The notes under the pieces were generated by a model. The model was not told the DNA's origin and ran no database searches. It saw nothing but the letters and a program-made list of their open reading frames with translations. A DNA stretch of 64,000 bases, taken from NCBI RefSeq assembly GCF_003610295.1, contig NZ_RAPV01000003.1:62001-126000 (forward strand), in the 5' to 3' direction. The stretch comes from Paraburkholderia sp. BL23I1N1 (GTDB lineage Bacteria; Pseudomonadota; Gammaproteobacteria; Burkholderiales; Burkholderiaceae). Of this stretch, positions 1 through 7,428 are shown piece by piece (within the stretch, counting starts at the first letter, position 1; the number at the start of each line of letters is the position of its first letter). A program made the position numbers and the translations under genes.

Positions 1-232
1 AGGCGTCGGCGGCGTGGACTGCGGCTTGTTCGTGGCGCACGAGGACGTGCTGGAATTTGTCCTGCTTGTACAGCTCGTCGTAAATGTAGAGTACCGAGCC
101 GCCGGGATAGCCCCAGACAAACTCGACGTCTTCGTCGGCCAGTGCCTTCATGAGCACGGTGGCGCCGATAGAGTCAGCTTCGGGATGAGGGGTCGTATCC
201 GACGTGGAGAATTCCGCGCTGGGCATATTCAT
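1..232 (-). CDS. ilvI: Acetolactate synthase large (catalytic) subunit, N-terminal part only
   Basis: The gene runs off the left edge, so only the first 77 codons are present. The enzyme is the ThDP-dependent catalytic subunit that condenses pyruvate with pyruvate or 2-oxobutyrate in branched-chain amino acid synthesis. The visible part contains the start of the ThDP-binding domain: a GYPGGSVLYIYDELY segment followed by VRHEQAAVHAAD, which carries the conserved catalytic glutamate of ThDP enzymes. I chose the ATG at 232 because AAAGGTG lies about six bases upstream; an in-frame ATG at 226 is the alternative. The family assignment is firm. The choice of ilvI rather than ilvB as the symbol is by analogy with related genomes. 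Confidence 0.93.
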   Translation of the reverse strand, partial: MNMPSAEFSTSDTTPHPEADSIGATVLMKALADEDVEFVWGYPGGSVLYIYDELYKQDKFQHVLVRHEQAAVHAADA

Positions 233-606
233 TTATTCACCTTTCGAAATTTCGGCAAAAATTTGATCGGGTGCTCTCTGCCGGGCTTGTGGCTCGGGTT
301 CAAGCGGCGCGTCCAGTTGACAGGTGAGCTTCTTGGGCCACACCTCAATTGAGACAAGTCACTTATGTTGCGAACCAGCGACGATATCTGCAGATGTTCG
401 CGCGGTCAAGCAAATATTGCCATAGCGCCCGGCTCCTGAATTCCGTTACGCGTCAAAAACGGTTAAAAACCGCCGAAATCTTGTTAAAGAGATGCAAGGT
501 AGGGCCGGTTTCGCCCCAGCGGGGGCGAAAGTTTGTTAGCATCCGCGAGTTTTACGACATTTTTCGACCGATTACGCGCACGCACGCTGCGCCGACCCCC
601 AAACGG
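233..606. other. Divergent intergenic region between ilvI and the sigma-factor operon
   Basis: These 374 bases separate two divergently transcribed genes and should hold both promoters. On the minus strand there is a possible -35-like TTGACG in the A/T-rich part near 445-470 and a five-codon reading frame behind a GGAG. That mini-frame is not rich in Ile, Val or Leu, so it is not an obvious attenuator leader. An open frame extends upstream of the sigma factor from 349, but its sequence does not look like protein. I see no clear terminator or riboswitch. Confidence 0.5.
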
Positions 607-1170
607 ATGGCATCAGACAAGGAACTCGCCGATTTTCTGGCGGGCGTCGAAAGGCGCGCATTCAAGCAGACGGTCTACGCCGTGCGGGACGACGACGCCT
701 CGCTCGATATCGTGCAGGACGCGATGATCAAGCTCGCCGAAAAATACGGCGACCGTCCACCCGCCGAACTTCCGCTCCTGTTTCAGCGTATTCTCCAGAA
801 TGCGATGCACGACTATTTCCGTCGTGCCAAAGTGCGCAATACTTGGGTCAGTTTGTTTTCCTCGCTCGGCAACGCCGACGACGACGAATTCGACCCCCTC
901 GAAACATTCGAGGCGCAGCAAGGTTCAGCGGGCTCAGAAAGCAACGAACAGAAACTCGAACGCGAACAAGTCTTACAGTTGATCGACGACGAGATCCAAA
1001 AGTTACCGGCACGTCAACGGGAGGCGTTTCTCATGCGTTATTGGGAAGATATGGATGTCGCCGAGACTGCCGCCGCGATGGGCTGCTCCGAGGGTAGCGT
1101 GAAAACGCACTGCTCGCGGGCCACCCACACGCTGGCGCAAGCGCTCAAGGCTAAAGGAATCACGCTATGA
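607..1170 (+). CDS. RNA polymerase sigma factor, ECF type
   Basis: This 187-residue protein is a small sigma-70 family factor that directs RNA polymerase to a specific promoter set. Region 2 is in the N-terminal half (DDDASLDIVQDAMIKLAEKY, then the FQRILQNAMHDYFRR segment). Region 4 is at the C-terminus (LPARQREAFLMRYWEDMD followed by the helix-turn-helix AETAAAMGCSEGSVKTHCSR). The frame is open back to 349, but the upstream part is not protein-like, so I use the ATG at 607, which gives the usual ECF length. Its stop overlaps the start of the DUF3619 gene (ATGA), so the two are probably translationally coupled. The target regulon cannot be read from the sequence. Confidence 0.85.
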   Translation: MASDKELADFLAGVERRAFKQTVYAVRDDDASLDIVQDAMIKLAEKYGDRPPAELPLLFQRILQNAMHDYFRRAKVRNTWVSLFSSLGNADDDEFDPLETFEAQQGSAGSESNEQKLEREQVLQLIDDEIQKLPARQREAFLMRYWEDMDVAETAAAMGCSEGSVKTHCSRATHTLAQALKAKGITL

Positions 1171-1595
1171 GCTCCCTAGAAACCAAAGAACTCGAGTTCG
1201 CCCGCCAGGTGCGCCGCGCGCTCGACGAAAACGCCGCCAGTATTCCGCCCGCCACCGTCGACCGGCTCGCCGTGGCGCGCCGCGCCGCACTTGCTCGCAA
1301 GAAGCCCGAAACTGTGAGCGCGCCGGTGTTCGTGCCCGCCTTCGCCGGTGCCGGCATGCCCGCCGGTATGCCGCAAGTCGAACTGCCGCAGCGCCGCCGT
1401 TCGCCGCTGCGCCGCTTTGCGCTCGCCTGGCCGCTCGTCGCGCTGGTCGTCAGCCTCGTGGGTATCGCCTACTGGGAAGACCAGCAACGCACGGCCGAAC
1501 TCGCCGATATCGATGCAGCCATGCTAAGCGACGACCTGCCGCTCAATGCGTATCTCGACCACGGTTTCAACGCGTACTTATCACGCGCCCATTGA
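1167..1595 (+). CDS. DUF3619 single-pass membrane protein, possible anti-sigma partner
   Basis: A 142-residue protein with a polar N-terminal half containing an FARQVRRALDENAASIP helix, a basic stretch (QRRRSPLRRF), one transmembrane segment at about residues 84-102, and a short tail predicted outside the membrane. It matches the general form of DUF3619. No biochemical role is known to me. Its start overlaps the stop of the ECF sigma gene and it has a cytoplasm-membrane-periplasm layout, so an anti-sigma role is a reasonable guess but unproven. It lacks the zinc-binding HxxxCxxC motif of ZAS-type anti-sigma factors. Confidence 0.78.
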   Translation: MSSLETKELEFARQVRRALDENAASIPPATVDRLAVARRAALARKKPETVSAPVFVPAFAGAGMPAGMPQVELPQRRRSPLRRFALAWPLVALVVSLVGIAYWEDQQRTAELADIDAAMLSDDLPLNAYLDHGFNAYLSRAH

Positions 1596-1611
1596 GCGGG
1601 AGATTCCTCGG

Positions 1612-2370
1612 GTGAGTTACAAGCGCGGCTTGGCCGTTGTTTTCGGATGCGCGATCGCGGCCCTGGTGTCGTTTGCCGCGACGTATCCGCGCTTTTATCC
1701 GAGCCCGTCGACCGCCAGCGCGCCTGCCGCGGGCGGCAACGCGACCGCCAAGGCGCCCGCGCCCACGCTCGCCGTCGATCTGCCGGGCCTGTCCGACAGC
1801 AATAGCCCGATGGCATGGTCCCGCCTGAGCCCGGCCGAGCACATTGCGCTCGCGCCGTTCGCCAGCCTTTGGGATTCCTTCAGCGACGAACGCAAGCGAA
1901 AATGGATCAAGATCGCGTCGCGTTACCCGAAGTTGTCGCCTGATGCGCAAAAACGCCTGCATGACCGAATGACTGAATGGGTGCGTATGACCCCCGACCA
2001 GCGCCGCGTTGCGCGCGAAAACTACCAGGTGTCGAAGGAGTTGCCGCGCGAAACCCGTCAAAACGCGTGGAAGGCTTATCAGCAATTGCCGGAGGAGCAG
2101 AAGGAACGGCTCGCCGCAAGCGAGCGTAAGCGGCGGCCGAGCGTGGTGAGCGCGCCGCCGTCCGGCAAGACTGAGATCAAGGGCATCGACCGCCTGGTCA
2201 ATGCCCGGGAGCACGGCGCGAGCGGTGCCGCAGCGGCGAGTGCCGCGGCAGCGGCGTCCTTGCCGAGCCCGGCCGTCGCGCCGGCCATTCCGGCTGCGGG
2301 CAGTTTCGTGCCGGCCACGCCGGTGCCGGTTTCGCCGTCCGAGGCGCCGTCGATCTTTAACGGTTCCTGA
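1612..2370 (+). CDS. DUF3106 exported protein
   Basis: This 252-residue protein has an N-terminal hydrophobic signal or anchor (residues 6-24) and a proline/alanine-rich linker. The central DUF3106 region carries FASLWDSFSDERKRKW, YPKLSPDAQKRLHDRM and LPEEQKERLA, repeated helical units that each resemble a W...L..E.R..W pattern. The C-terminal tail is low-complexity Ala/Pro. The GTG at 1612 is chosen because AGCGGGAG precedes it; the longer open frame from 1546 overlaps the previous gene. It is co-transcribed with the sigma operon at 16-base spacing. The function is unknown; it may act as an envelope sensor or target of the sigma factor. Confidence 0.78.
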   Translation: MSYKRGLAVVFGCAIAALVSFAATYPRFYPSPSTASAPAAGGNATAKAPAPTLAVDLPGLSDSNSPMAWSRLSPAEHIALAPFASLWDSFSDERKRKWIKIASRYPKLSPDAQKRLHDRMTEWVRMTPDQRRVARENYQVSKELPRETRQNAWKAYQQLPEEQKERLAASERKRRPSVVSAPPSGKTEIKGIDRLVNAREHGASGAAAASAAAAASLPSPAVAPAIPAAGSFVPATPVPVSPSEAPSIFNGS

Positions 2371-2383
2371 GCGCCGCCCGACC

Positions 2384-2905
2384 GTGTCCCAGCCGCTCGC
2401 CACCTCGACACTGCCCGCCGATTCATCGGACACCGCACCCACCGTCCGCCGGCGCCTCGCCGCGCTGCTCTACGAGGCCGTGATCCTGTTCGGCGTCGTG
2501 TTCATTGCGGGCTATCTGTTCAGCACGTTGACGCAGCAACGCAACGGTCTCACCCATCACAACCTGCTCGCAGCGTGGATCGGTTTCGTGGTCGGTCTGT
2601 ATTTCGTGTGGTTCTGGACCCACAGCGGCCAGACGCTGCCGATGAAAACGTGGCGCCTGCGCGTCGTCGCCGTCAACGGGGCGCCGCTGTCCACGGGACG
2701 CGCGATCGCTCGTTACGTCCTGGCCTGGCTGTGGTTTTTGCCGCCGCTCGCGCTGCATCCGTTGCTGGGTCTCGCCGTGCCTCAGACGCTGGTGGTCGCC
2801 GCGATCTGGTTCGTGCTGTGGGCCACCACGGGCCGCTTCGATTCGCAGCGTCAATTCCTGCACGACCGTCTCGCCGGTACGCGCGTCATTAGCGTCGAGC
2901 GCTGA
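2384..2905 (+). CDS. RDD family membrane protein
   Basis: A 173-residue integral membrane protein with three or four hydrophobic segments. The RDD features are an Arg in VRRRLAALLYEAVILF at the first helix, GQTLPMKTWRLRVV after the second, and FLHDRLAGTRVI at the end, where the DRLAGT motif is diagnostic. RDD proteins are membrane proteins of largely unknown role, sometimes linked to ion transport. The frame is open from 2201, but I place the start at the GTG at 2384, 13 bases after the DUF3106 stop; no strong ribosome site decides it. Fourth and last gene of the sigma-factor operon. Confidence 0.82.
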   Translation: MSQPLATSTLPADSSDTAPTVRRRLAALLYEAVILFGVVFIAGYLFSTLTQQRNGLTHHNLLAAWIGFVVGLYFVWFWTHSGQTLPMKTWRLRVVAVNGAPLSTGRAIARYVLAWLWFLPPLALHPLLGLAVPQTLVVAAIWFVLWATTGRFDSQRQFLHDRLAGTRVISVER

Positions 2906-3045
2906 GCAAACGGGCCGCCCTGCAATTCACGCCGCCGCGCCCGCGCTCCGCGCTCGCTTGACTGCGGTTACCTCTCGGCACCGCCCTTCTTTGCCCCCCC
3001 TCCGCCGCGTCTCCGTTCCGACACAGTAATAAGAACTTCTCGTGA

Positions 3046-3063
3046 CTGTCACGGCACGGTCAC
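3046..3063 (+). promoter_or_regulatory. Candidate Pho box upstream of the lipid-remodelling operon
   Basis: Two 7-bp direct repeats, CTGTCAC (3046-3052) and CGGTCAC (3057-3063), are separated by exactly four bases. This gives the 11-bp period of PhoB boxes, whose consensus is two copies of CTGTCAY with a 4-base gap. Each copy differs from the consensus by at most one base. The site lies 45 bases before the metallophosphoesterase start, where an activator site would be expected. The spacer is G/C-rich instead of the A/T-rich spacer of E. coli sites. Confidence 0.6.
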
Positions 3064-3107
3064 GCGCGACTGGCGCAATACGGGCACCGCAACTCGACGC
3101 GTGAGCC

Positions 3108-4049
3108 ATGGACCCCAAAACGTCCGCGACTTCCCTGTTCCGCCAGACCGGCCCGAGCGTCGACCCTGTCGCGTTCCGCCCGGAACCCAACCCCAGTCAC
3201 GGCATGCCGTTGCCTGTGCCGTCGCTCCCGCTCGACGCGCAGGCCGCCCATCACGACGACGAGCACGCCGAACCGCACCGCTATCGCACCATCTGGCTAT
3301 CCGATATCCATCTCGGCTCCAGCGGTTGTCAGGCACCGTATCTGCTCGACTTCCTGCGGCACAACGAGTCGGAATACCTGTATCTCGTGGGCGACATCAT
3401 CGACGGCTGGCAGTTGAAGAAAGGCTGGTACTGGCCGCAGGCGCACAACGACGTCGTGCAGAAGGTGCTGCGCAAAGCGCGCAAAGGCACCCAGGTGATC
3501 TACGTCCCGGGCAATCACGACGAAGCCGCGCGCCAGTTCTGCGACCTCGCATTCGGCGACATCCACGTCCGCGGCGAAGCGTTCCACACGACGCTCGCCG
3601 GCAAGCGCCTATGGATCGTGCACGGCGATCTGTTCGACGGCGTGATCCAGCATGCGAAGTGGCTCGCCTATCTCGGCGACACGCTCTACACGATGATCCT
3701 GATCCTGAACCGCTGGTTCAACCGGATCCGCAGCCGGCTCGGCTTTCCGTACTGGTCGCTGTCGCAATACCTGAAGCACCAGGTGAAGAACGCGGTGAAT
3801 TTCATCTCGTCGTTCGAGCGCGTGATGACGGACGAAGCACGCCGCCGCGGTTGCGACGGCGTGGTCTGTGGACACATCCACAAAGCCGAGATCCGCGAGA
3901 TCGACGGCGTGCTGTATTGCAACGACGGCGATTGGGTCGAAAGCCTGTCGGCACTCGTCGAGACGTATGAAGGCGAACTCAAGGTGATCTACTGGACCGT
4001 GATGCGCGCACCGGAAGTCGGCGTGCAAAAGGCCCGGGCGACCGCGTAG
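3108..4049 (+). CDS. Calcineurin-like metallophosphoesterase, PlcP-type phospholipase C
   Basis: The 313-residue protein has the full dinuclear-metal set: SDIHLG (65-70), GDIIDG (95-100), GNHDE (135-139), HGD (172-174) and GHIHK (255-259). The fold is shared with LxpH-type UDP-diacylglucosamine hydrolases, and automatic annotation often uses that name. The WYWPQAHNDVVQKVLRKARK segment and the linked GT4 gene instead match the PlcP/Agt pair of Sinorhizobium and marine bacteria. There PlcP cleaves phospholipid head groups to diacylglycerol during phosphate starvation. The first 58 residues are a polar extension before the catalytic domain. The gene lies behind a Pho-box-like site and 30 bases upstream of the glycosyltransferase. 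The PlcP function is inferred from family resemblance and context. Confidence 0.82.
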   Translation: MDPKTSATSLFRQTGPSVDPVAFRPEPNPSHGMPLPVPSLPLDAQAAHHDDEHAEPHRYRTIWLSDIHLGSSGCQAPYLLDFLRHNESEYLYLVGDIIDGWQLKKGWYWPQAHNDVVQKVLRKARKGTQVIYVPGNHDEAARQFCDLAFGDIHVRGEAFHTTLAGKRLWIVHGDLFDGVIQHAKWLAYLGDTLYTMILILNRWFNRIRSRLGFPYWSLSQYLKHQVKNAVNFISSFERVMTDEARRRGCDGVVCGHIHKAEIREIDGVLYCNDGDWVESLSALVETYEGELKVIYWTVMRAPEVGVQKARATA

Positions 4050-4079
4050 TCCCTCTCCACTTCTATTGGGCCGAAACCG

Positions 4080-5111
4080 ATGAAGATCATGATCGTCACC
4101 GATGCATGGGAACCGCAGGTCAATGGCGTCGTGCGTACGCTGAAAAACACCACGCGCGAACTCACCGCACTCGGCCACCAGGTCGACCTGCTGACACCGC
4201 TCGAATTCAAGACGATCCCGTGCCCGACTTATCCTGAGATTCGCCTGTCGCTGCTGCCGGGCCGCAAGCTGCGTCAGCGCATTGACGATTTCGCGCCCGA
4301 CGCGCTGCACATCGCCACCGAAGGTCCGCTCGGCATGGCCGCGCGGGCCTATGCGATCAAGCACAAGCTGCCGTTCACGACCGCTTATCACACGCGCTTT
4401 CCCGAATACGTGCAGGCGCGTTTCGGCATTCCGCTCGCGCTCACCTACAAGTTTCTGCACTGGTTCCACAAAGCGTCGCTGGCCGTGATGGCGCCCACGC
4501 CGGTGGTCAAGGCCGACCTCGAAAAATTCGGCTTCACCAACGTGGTGCTGTGGACCCGCGGCGTCGATCTCGACATCTTTCACCAGATGGACTCGAAGGT
4601 CCTCAACACCGCGCGGCCGATCTTTCTGTACGTCGGACGTGTGGCGGTCGAAAAGAACGTCGAGGCGTTTCTCAAGCTCGACCTGCCCGGCTCGAAGTGG
4701 GTCGCGGGCGAAGGCCCCGCACTCGCCGAACTGAAGTCGCGCTATCCGCAAGCGAATTACCTGGGTGTGCTGACGCAAGCCGAATTGGCGAAGGTCTATG
4801 CCGCCGCCGACGTATTCGTGTTCCCGAGCCGCACCGATACCTTCGGGCTCGTGCTGCTCGAGGCGCTGGCCTGCGGCACGCCGGTCGCGGCGTATCCGGT
4901 GACCGGTCCGATCGACGTGCTCGGCGACGGCGGCGCGGGCGCCATGCACGAGGACTTGCGCGAAGCCTGCCTCGAAGCGCTGAAGATCGAACGCAGCCAT
5001 GCACGCGCGTGGGCTGAACGCTTCTCGTGGGCCGCGGCGTCCGAGCAATTCGCGGCCCATCTGAAGCCGCTGCCGCGCACCTCGTACAGCGAGGAAAGCG
5101 CCGCCGCGTGA
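4080..5111 (+). CDS. GT4 glycosyltransferase, Agt-type glycosyl-diacylglycerol synthase
   Basis: A 343-residue GT-B fold enzyme. The N-terminal domain begins with IVTDAWEPQVNGVVRTL and contains PCPTYPEIRL (about 47-56). The C-terminal nucleotide-sugar domain has LYVGRVAVEKN (183-193) and the E-x7-E type motif PSRTDTFGLVLLEA (249-262, Glu261). These N-terminal segments are typical of the glycosyltransferase paired with PlcP, which transfers a sugar or glucuronate onto diacylglycerol to make phosphorus-free glycolipids. The sugar donor cannot be read from sequence. It follows the metallophosphoesterase by 30 bases and precedes diacylglycerol kinase by 20, so all three are probably one transcript. 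Other GT4 roles remain possible. Confidence 0.85.
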   Translation: MKIMIVTDAWEPQVNGVVRTLKNTTRELTALGHQVDLLTPLEFKTIPCPTYPEIRLSLLPGRKLRQRIDDFAPDALHIATEGPLGMAARAYAIKHKLPFTTAYHTRFPEYVQARFGIPLALTYKFLHWFHKASLAVMAPTPVVKADLEKFGFTNVVLWTRGVDLDIFHQMDSKVLNTARPIFLYVGRVAVEKNVEAFLKLDLPGSKWVAGEGPALAELKSRYPQANYLGVLTQAELAKVYAAADVFVFPSRTDTFGLVLLEALACGTPVAAYPVTGPIDVLGDGGAGAMHEDLREACLEALKIERSHARAWAERFSWAAASEQFAAHLKPLPRTSYSEESAAA

Positions 5112-5131
5112 CGCGACGCGCCGAGCCGCTT

Positions 5132-5782
5132 ATGCGAACCCGAAACTCCACCGCGGCACGCGCGTCGAACCGCGCGTTGCGCGCTGTCGATGCCGGCACC
5201 GACGCCGCCGGCGTCGAGCCGTTCGACGACGTGAGCGAGCACGGCACGCCGGATCACGTCCATCACGCGAATGGTTTTCACGGCGTGAACGGCGCGAGCC
5301 TCGCGAATCCCCCGAGCCCCCCGAGCCCCGAGAGCGAGCCGCACAACGAACCGCTCAGCCCCGACGATCCGCTCGCCCCACTCCCCTTCAATCCGTACAA
5401 GGGCAATCGCGGCGTGACCCGCGCGTGGCACGCGATGAAAAATTCGCTTGCCGGGTTCCGTGTGGCGATCCGCGAGGAAAGCGCGTTTCGTCAGGAACTC
5501 ACGCTCGCCGCGATCCTGATTCCGTGTGGCGTGCTGGTGCCCGTCGATCCCGTGTCGCGCGTCTTGCTGCTCGGCTCGGTACTGCTGGTGCTGATCGTGG
5601 AATTGTTGAACTCGAGTCTCGAGGCGGCCATCGACCGGATTTCGCTCGAACGCCATGAGTTGTCGCGCCGTGCCAAAGATCTCGGCAGCGCGGCGGTGAT
5701 GGTCGCGCTCGGCATGTGTGTGATGACGTGGGGGCTGATCGTCGGGCCACTCGTCGTGCGTTGGATCAAAGCGTTGCTGTGA
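5132..5782 (+). CDS. dgkA: Diacylglycerol kinase with long N-terminal extension
   Basis: This 216-residue protein carries the small prokaryotic diacylglycerol kinase in its C-terminal 120 residues. It has three transmembrane helices and the signature ELLNSSLEAAIDRI, in which the two glutamates bind the metal-ATP. The enzyme converts diacylglycerol to phosphatidic acid in the inner membrane. The first ~90 residues are a low-complexity Ser/Pro/Asp/Glu-rich extension not found in the roughly 120-residue E. coli enzyme. I chose the ATG at 5132, 20 bases after the Agt stop; a start nearer the conserved NPYKGNRG block is possible. In this operon it competes with Agt for the diacylglycerol made by the PlcP-like enzyme. 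Confidence 0.88.
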   Translation: MRTRNSTAARASNRALRAVDAGTDAAGVEPFDDVSEHGTPDHVHHANGFHGVNGASLANPPSPPSPESEPHNEPLSPDDPLAPLPFNPYKGNRGVTRAWHAMKNSLAGFRVAIREESAFRQELTLAAILIPCGVLVPVDPVSRVLLLGSVLLVLIVELLNSSLEAAIDRISLERHELSRRAKDLGSAAVMVALGMCVMTWGLIVGPLVVRWIKALL

Positions 5783-5867
5783 GCATGCATGACGGCAAAA
5801 GCCACTCTGCAGCATCGCCTGGCGCGCCTGATCCAGCGTTCCAGAAAATGAAAACCCTGAGTATCCG

Positions 5868-5895
5868 TTTGGTATAAGAACGGTCGGTTTATAAT
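5868..5895 (+). promoter_or_regulatory. Candidate promoter and operator of the TetR gene
   Basis: A consensus -10 TATAAT is at 5890-5895, with a weak TTTGGT-like -35 at about 5868-5873. Across the spacer and -10 lies an imperfect inverted repeat (5873-5894): TATAA and AAC on the left, GTT and TTATA on the right, around GGTCG. Inverted repeats with AAC/GTT arms are common TetR operators. This placement suggests that the downstream TetR protein represses itself. Confidence 0.45.
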
Positions 5896-6029
5896 CGTTC
5901 GATAGTCTCACAGGCCTGTCGCGTAGCGGCAGGTTTGGAGGCGCTCAAAATACCAACCGCGTCCGGGTGGATCACGCTAGAGCGGCAAGCCGCCACGCGC
6001 CCAGCCCGGCGTAACCAGGGCCGGACGAC

Positions 6030-6755
6030 ATGGAAGCCAAACCTCCCCGCCGCACCCGCGAACGGATTCTCGAGCTGTCGTTGAAACTGTTCAACGAAAT
6101 CGGCGAGCCGAACGTCACTACGACGACGATCGCCGAGGAAATGGAAATCAGTCCAGGCAACCTGTACTACCACTTCCGCAACAAAGACGACATCATCAAC
6201 AGCATCTTCAGCCAGTTCGAGCAGGAGATCGAAAAGCGTCTGCGTTTCCCCGACGACCACCGCGCGACCATCGACGAAATGTGGTCGTACCTGCAGTACA
6301 TGGTCGATTTCATGTGGCGGTATCGCTTTCTGTATCGCGACCTGAACGATCTGCTGGCGCGCAATCGCACGCTGGAGACACATTTCAAGCAGATCATCAG
6401 CCACAAGGTGCGCTTTGCGAGTCAGTTCTGCGAGCAGCTCGTGGCGGACGGTGAAATGGTTGCGACGCCCGAGGAACTGCACGTGATCGCCACCAACGTC
6501 GGCGTGATCGGCACTTACTGGCTGTCGTACCAGTTCGTGATGAACCCGCGCAAATACAACGAGCAGGAAACGATTCGCGTGGAGCTGCATCAGGTGAGCG
6601 TACAGATCGTGTCGCTGATGGCGCCTTATCTGCGCGGCCGCTCGCGGCAGATTTTCGACGACCTCGTCTCGGGCAAGCTGCCCAGGCGCGAGTTCTACGA
6701 CTACCTGCCGCCGAAGGAAGGCGCCGCGCCCCGTAACGAACCGAAGGACGTTTGA
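6030..6755 (+). CDS. TetR/AcrR family transcriptional regulator
   Basis: The 241-residue repressor has an N-terminal DNA-binding domain (residues about 9-60). It shows RTRERILELSLKLFNEIGEP followed by the recognition helix segment ISPGNLYYHFRNKDDI. The C-terminal ligand-binding domain is all-helical and larger than average, ending in a polar tail. The ATG at 6030 is preceded by AGGG. Its stop lies 2 bases before the start of the LOG-family gene, so the two are coupled. The ligand is unknown. Long TetR proteins of this kind in betaproteobacteria are sometimes regulators of fatty-acid metabolism, but nothing here proves that. Confidence 0.87.
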   Translation: MEAKPPRRTRERILELSLKLFNEIGEPNVTTTTIAEEMEISPGNLYYHFRNKDDIINSIFSQFEQEIEKRLRFPDDHRATIDEMWSYLQYMVDFMWRYRFLYRDLNDLLARNRTLETHFKQIISHKVRFASQFCEQLVADGEMVATPEELHVIATNVGVIGTYWLSYQFVMNPRKYNEQETIRVELHQVSVQIVSLMAPYLRGRSRQIFDDLVSGKLPRREFYDYLPPKEGAAPRNEPKDV

Positions 6756-6757
6756 GC

Positions 6758-7342
6758 ATGAAGTCGGTGTGTGTGTATTGCGGCTCCTCCGACGGAGCCA
6801 AACCGTTGTACGCCGAAGCCGCGCGCGCCTTCGGCCGTGCGTTGGTGCAGGCCGATCTCGCACTGGTCTATGGCGGCGGCAAGGTCGGCCTGATGGGCGT
6901 GATCGCCGACACGGTGATGGCCGAAGGCGGTCGCGCAATCGGCGTGATTCCCGAATTGCTGGTCAACAAGGAAGTCGGCCATAACGGCTTGACCGAGTTG
7001 CATGTGGTGCCCGACATGCATCATCGCAAGAAGATGATGGCCGACCTGTCCGACGCGTTCGTCGCGATGCCGGGCGGTGCGGGCACGCTCGAAGAGCTGT
7101 TCGAGGTCTATACGTGGGCGCAACTCGGCTACCACCAGAAGCCGGTGGCACTGCTGAATATCGACGGCTTCTACGATCCGCTGATCGCGCTGCTCAAGCA
7201 CACGGTGGAAGAGGGCTTCATGCGGCAGACCTATTTCGACATCCTGCAAAGGGATGCCGATCCCGTCGCGCTGATCGACAAGCTGCAACACTATCGGCCG
7301 CCCGTCAGCGACAAATGGGCCGTCAAGCGCGACGCCGTTTGA
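6758..7342 (+). CDS. LOG family nucleotide 5'-monophosphate phosphoribohydrolase
   Basis: A 194-residue Rossmann-fold protein with the two LOG signatures, GGGKVGLMG near residue 45 and PGGAGTLEELFE near 105-116. Members hydrolyse the N-glycosidic bond of nucleoside 5'-monophosphates. The plant and actinobacterial enzymes release active cytokinins, while many bacterial ones act on AMP or CMP. The ATG at 6758 is used, with GAAGGA about ten bases upstream; a TTG two codons earlier overlaps the TetR stop and is less likely. Expression is probably tied to the TetR regulator. The true substrate is not known from sequence. Confidence 0.88.
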   Translation: MKSVCVYCGSSDGAKPLYAEAARAFGRALVQADLALVYGGGKVGLMGVIADTVMAEGGRAIGVIPELLVNKEVGHNGLTELHVVPDMHHRKKMMADLSDAFVAMPGGAGTLEELFEVYTWAQLGYHQKPVALLNIDGFYDPLIALLKHTVEEGFMRQTYFDILQRDADPVALIDKLQHYRPPVSDKWAVKRDAV

Positions 7343-7428
7343 GCGACGCCTGCAGTTGTGCCTGTTCTGCCCTCTGAACGAACACCGGCCGCACACTCCC
7401 GCGGCCCAGCCCGAACAATGAGGTTGCG

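Noticed and set aside
417..440. Leader peptide for ilv attenuation
   Set aside because: The five-codon frame behind a GGAG is not rich in Ile, Val or Leu and lacks a following terminator hairpin.
349..606. N-terminal extension of the sigma factor
   Set aside because: The 86 extra codons have no sigma-like sequence and the ATG at 607 gives the usual ECF length.
3108..4049. LpxH, UDP-2,3-diacylglucosamine hydrolase of lipid A synthesis
   Set aside because: The protein is longer, lacks the lpx context and matches the PlcP-type sequence pattern and its glycosyltransferase partner.
3609..5060. 483-codon minus-strand frame
   Set aside because: Shadow of the PlcP-like and Agt-like genes; no start context and no motifs.
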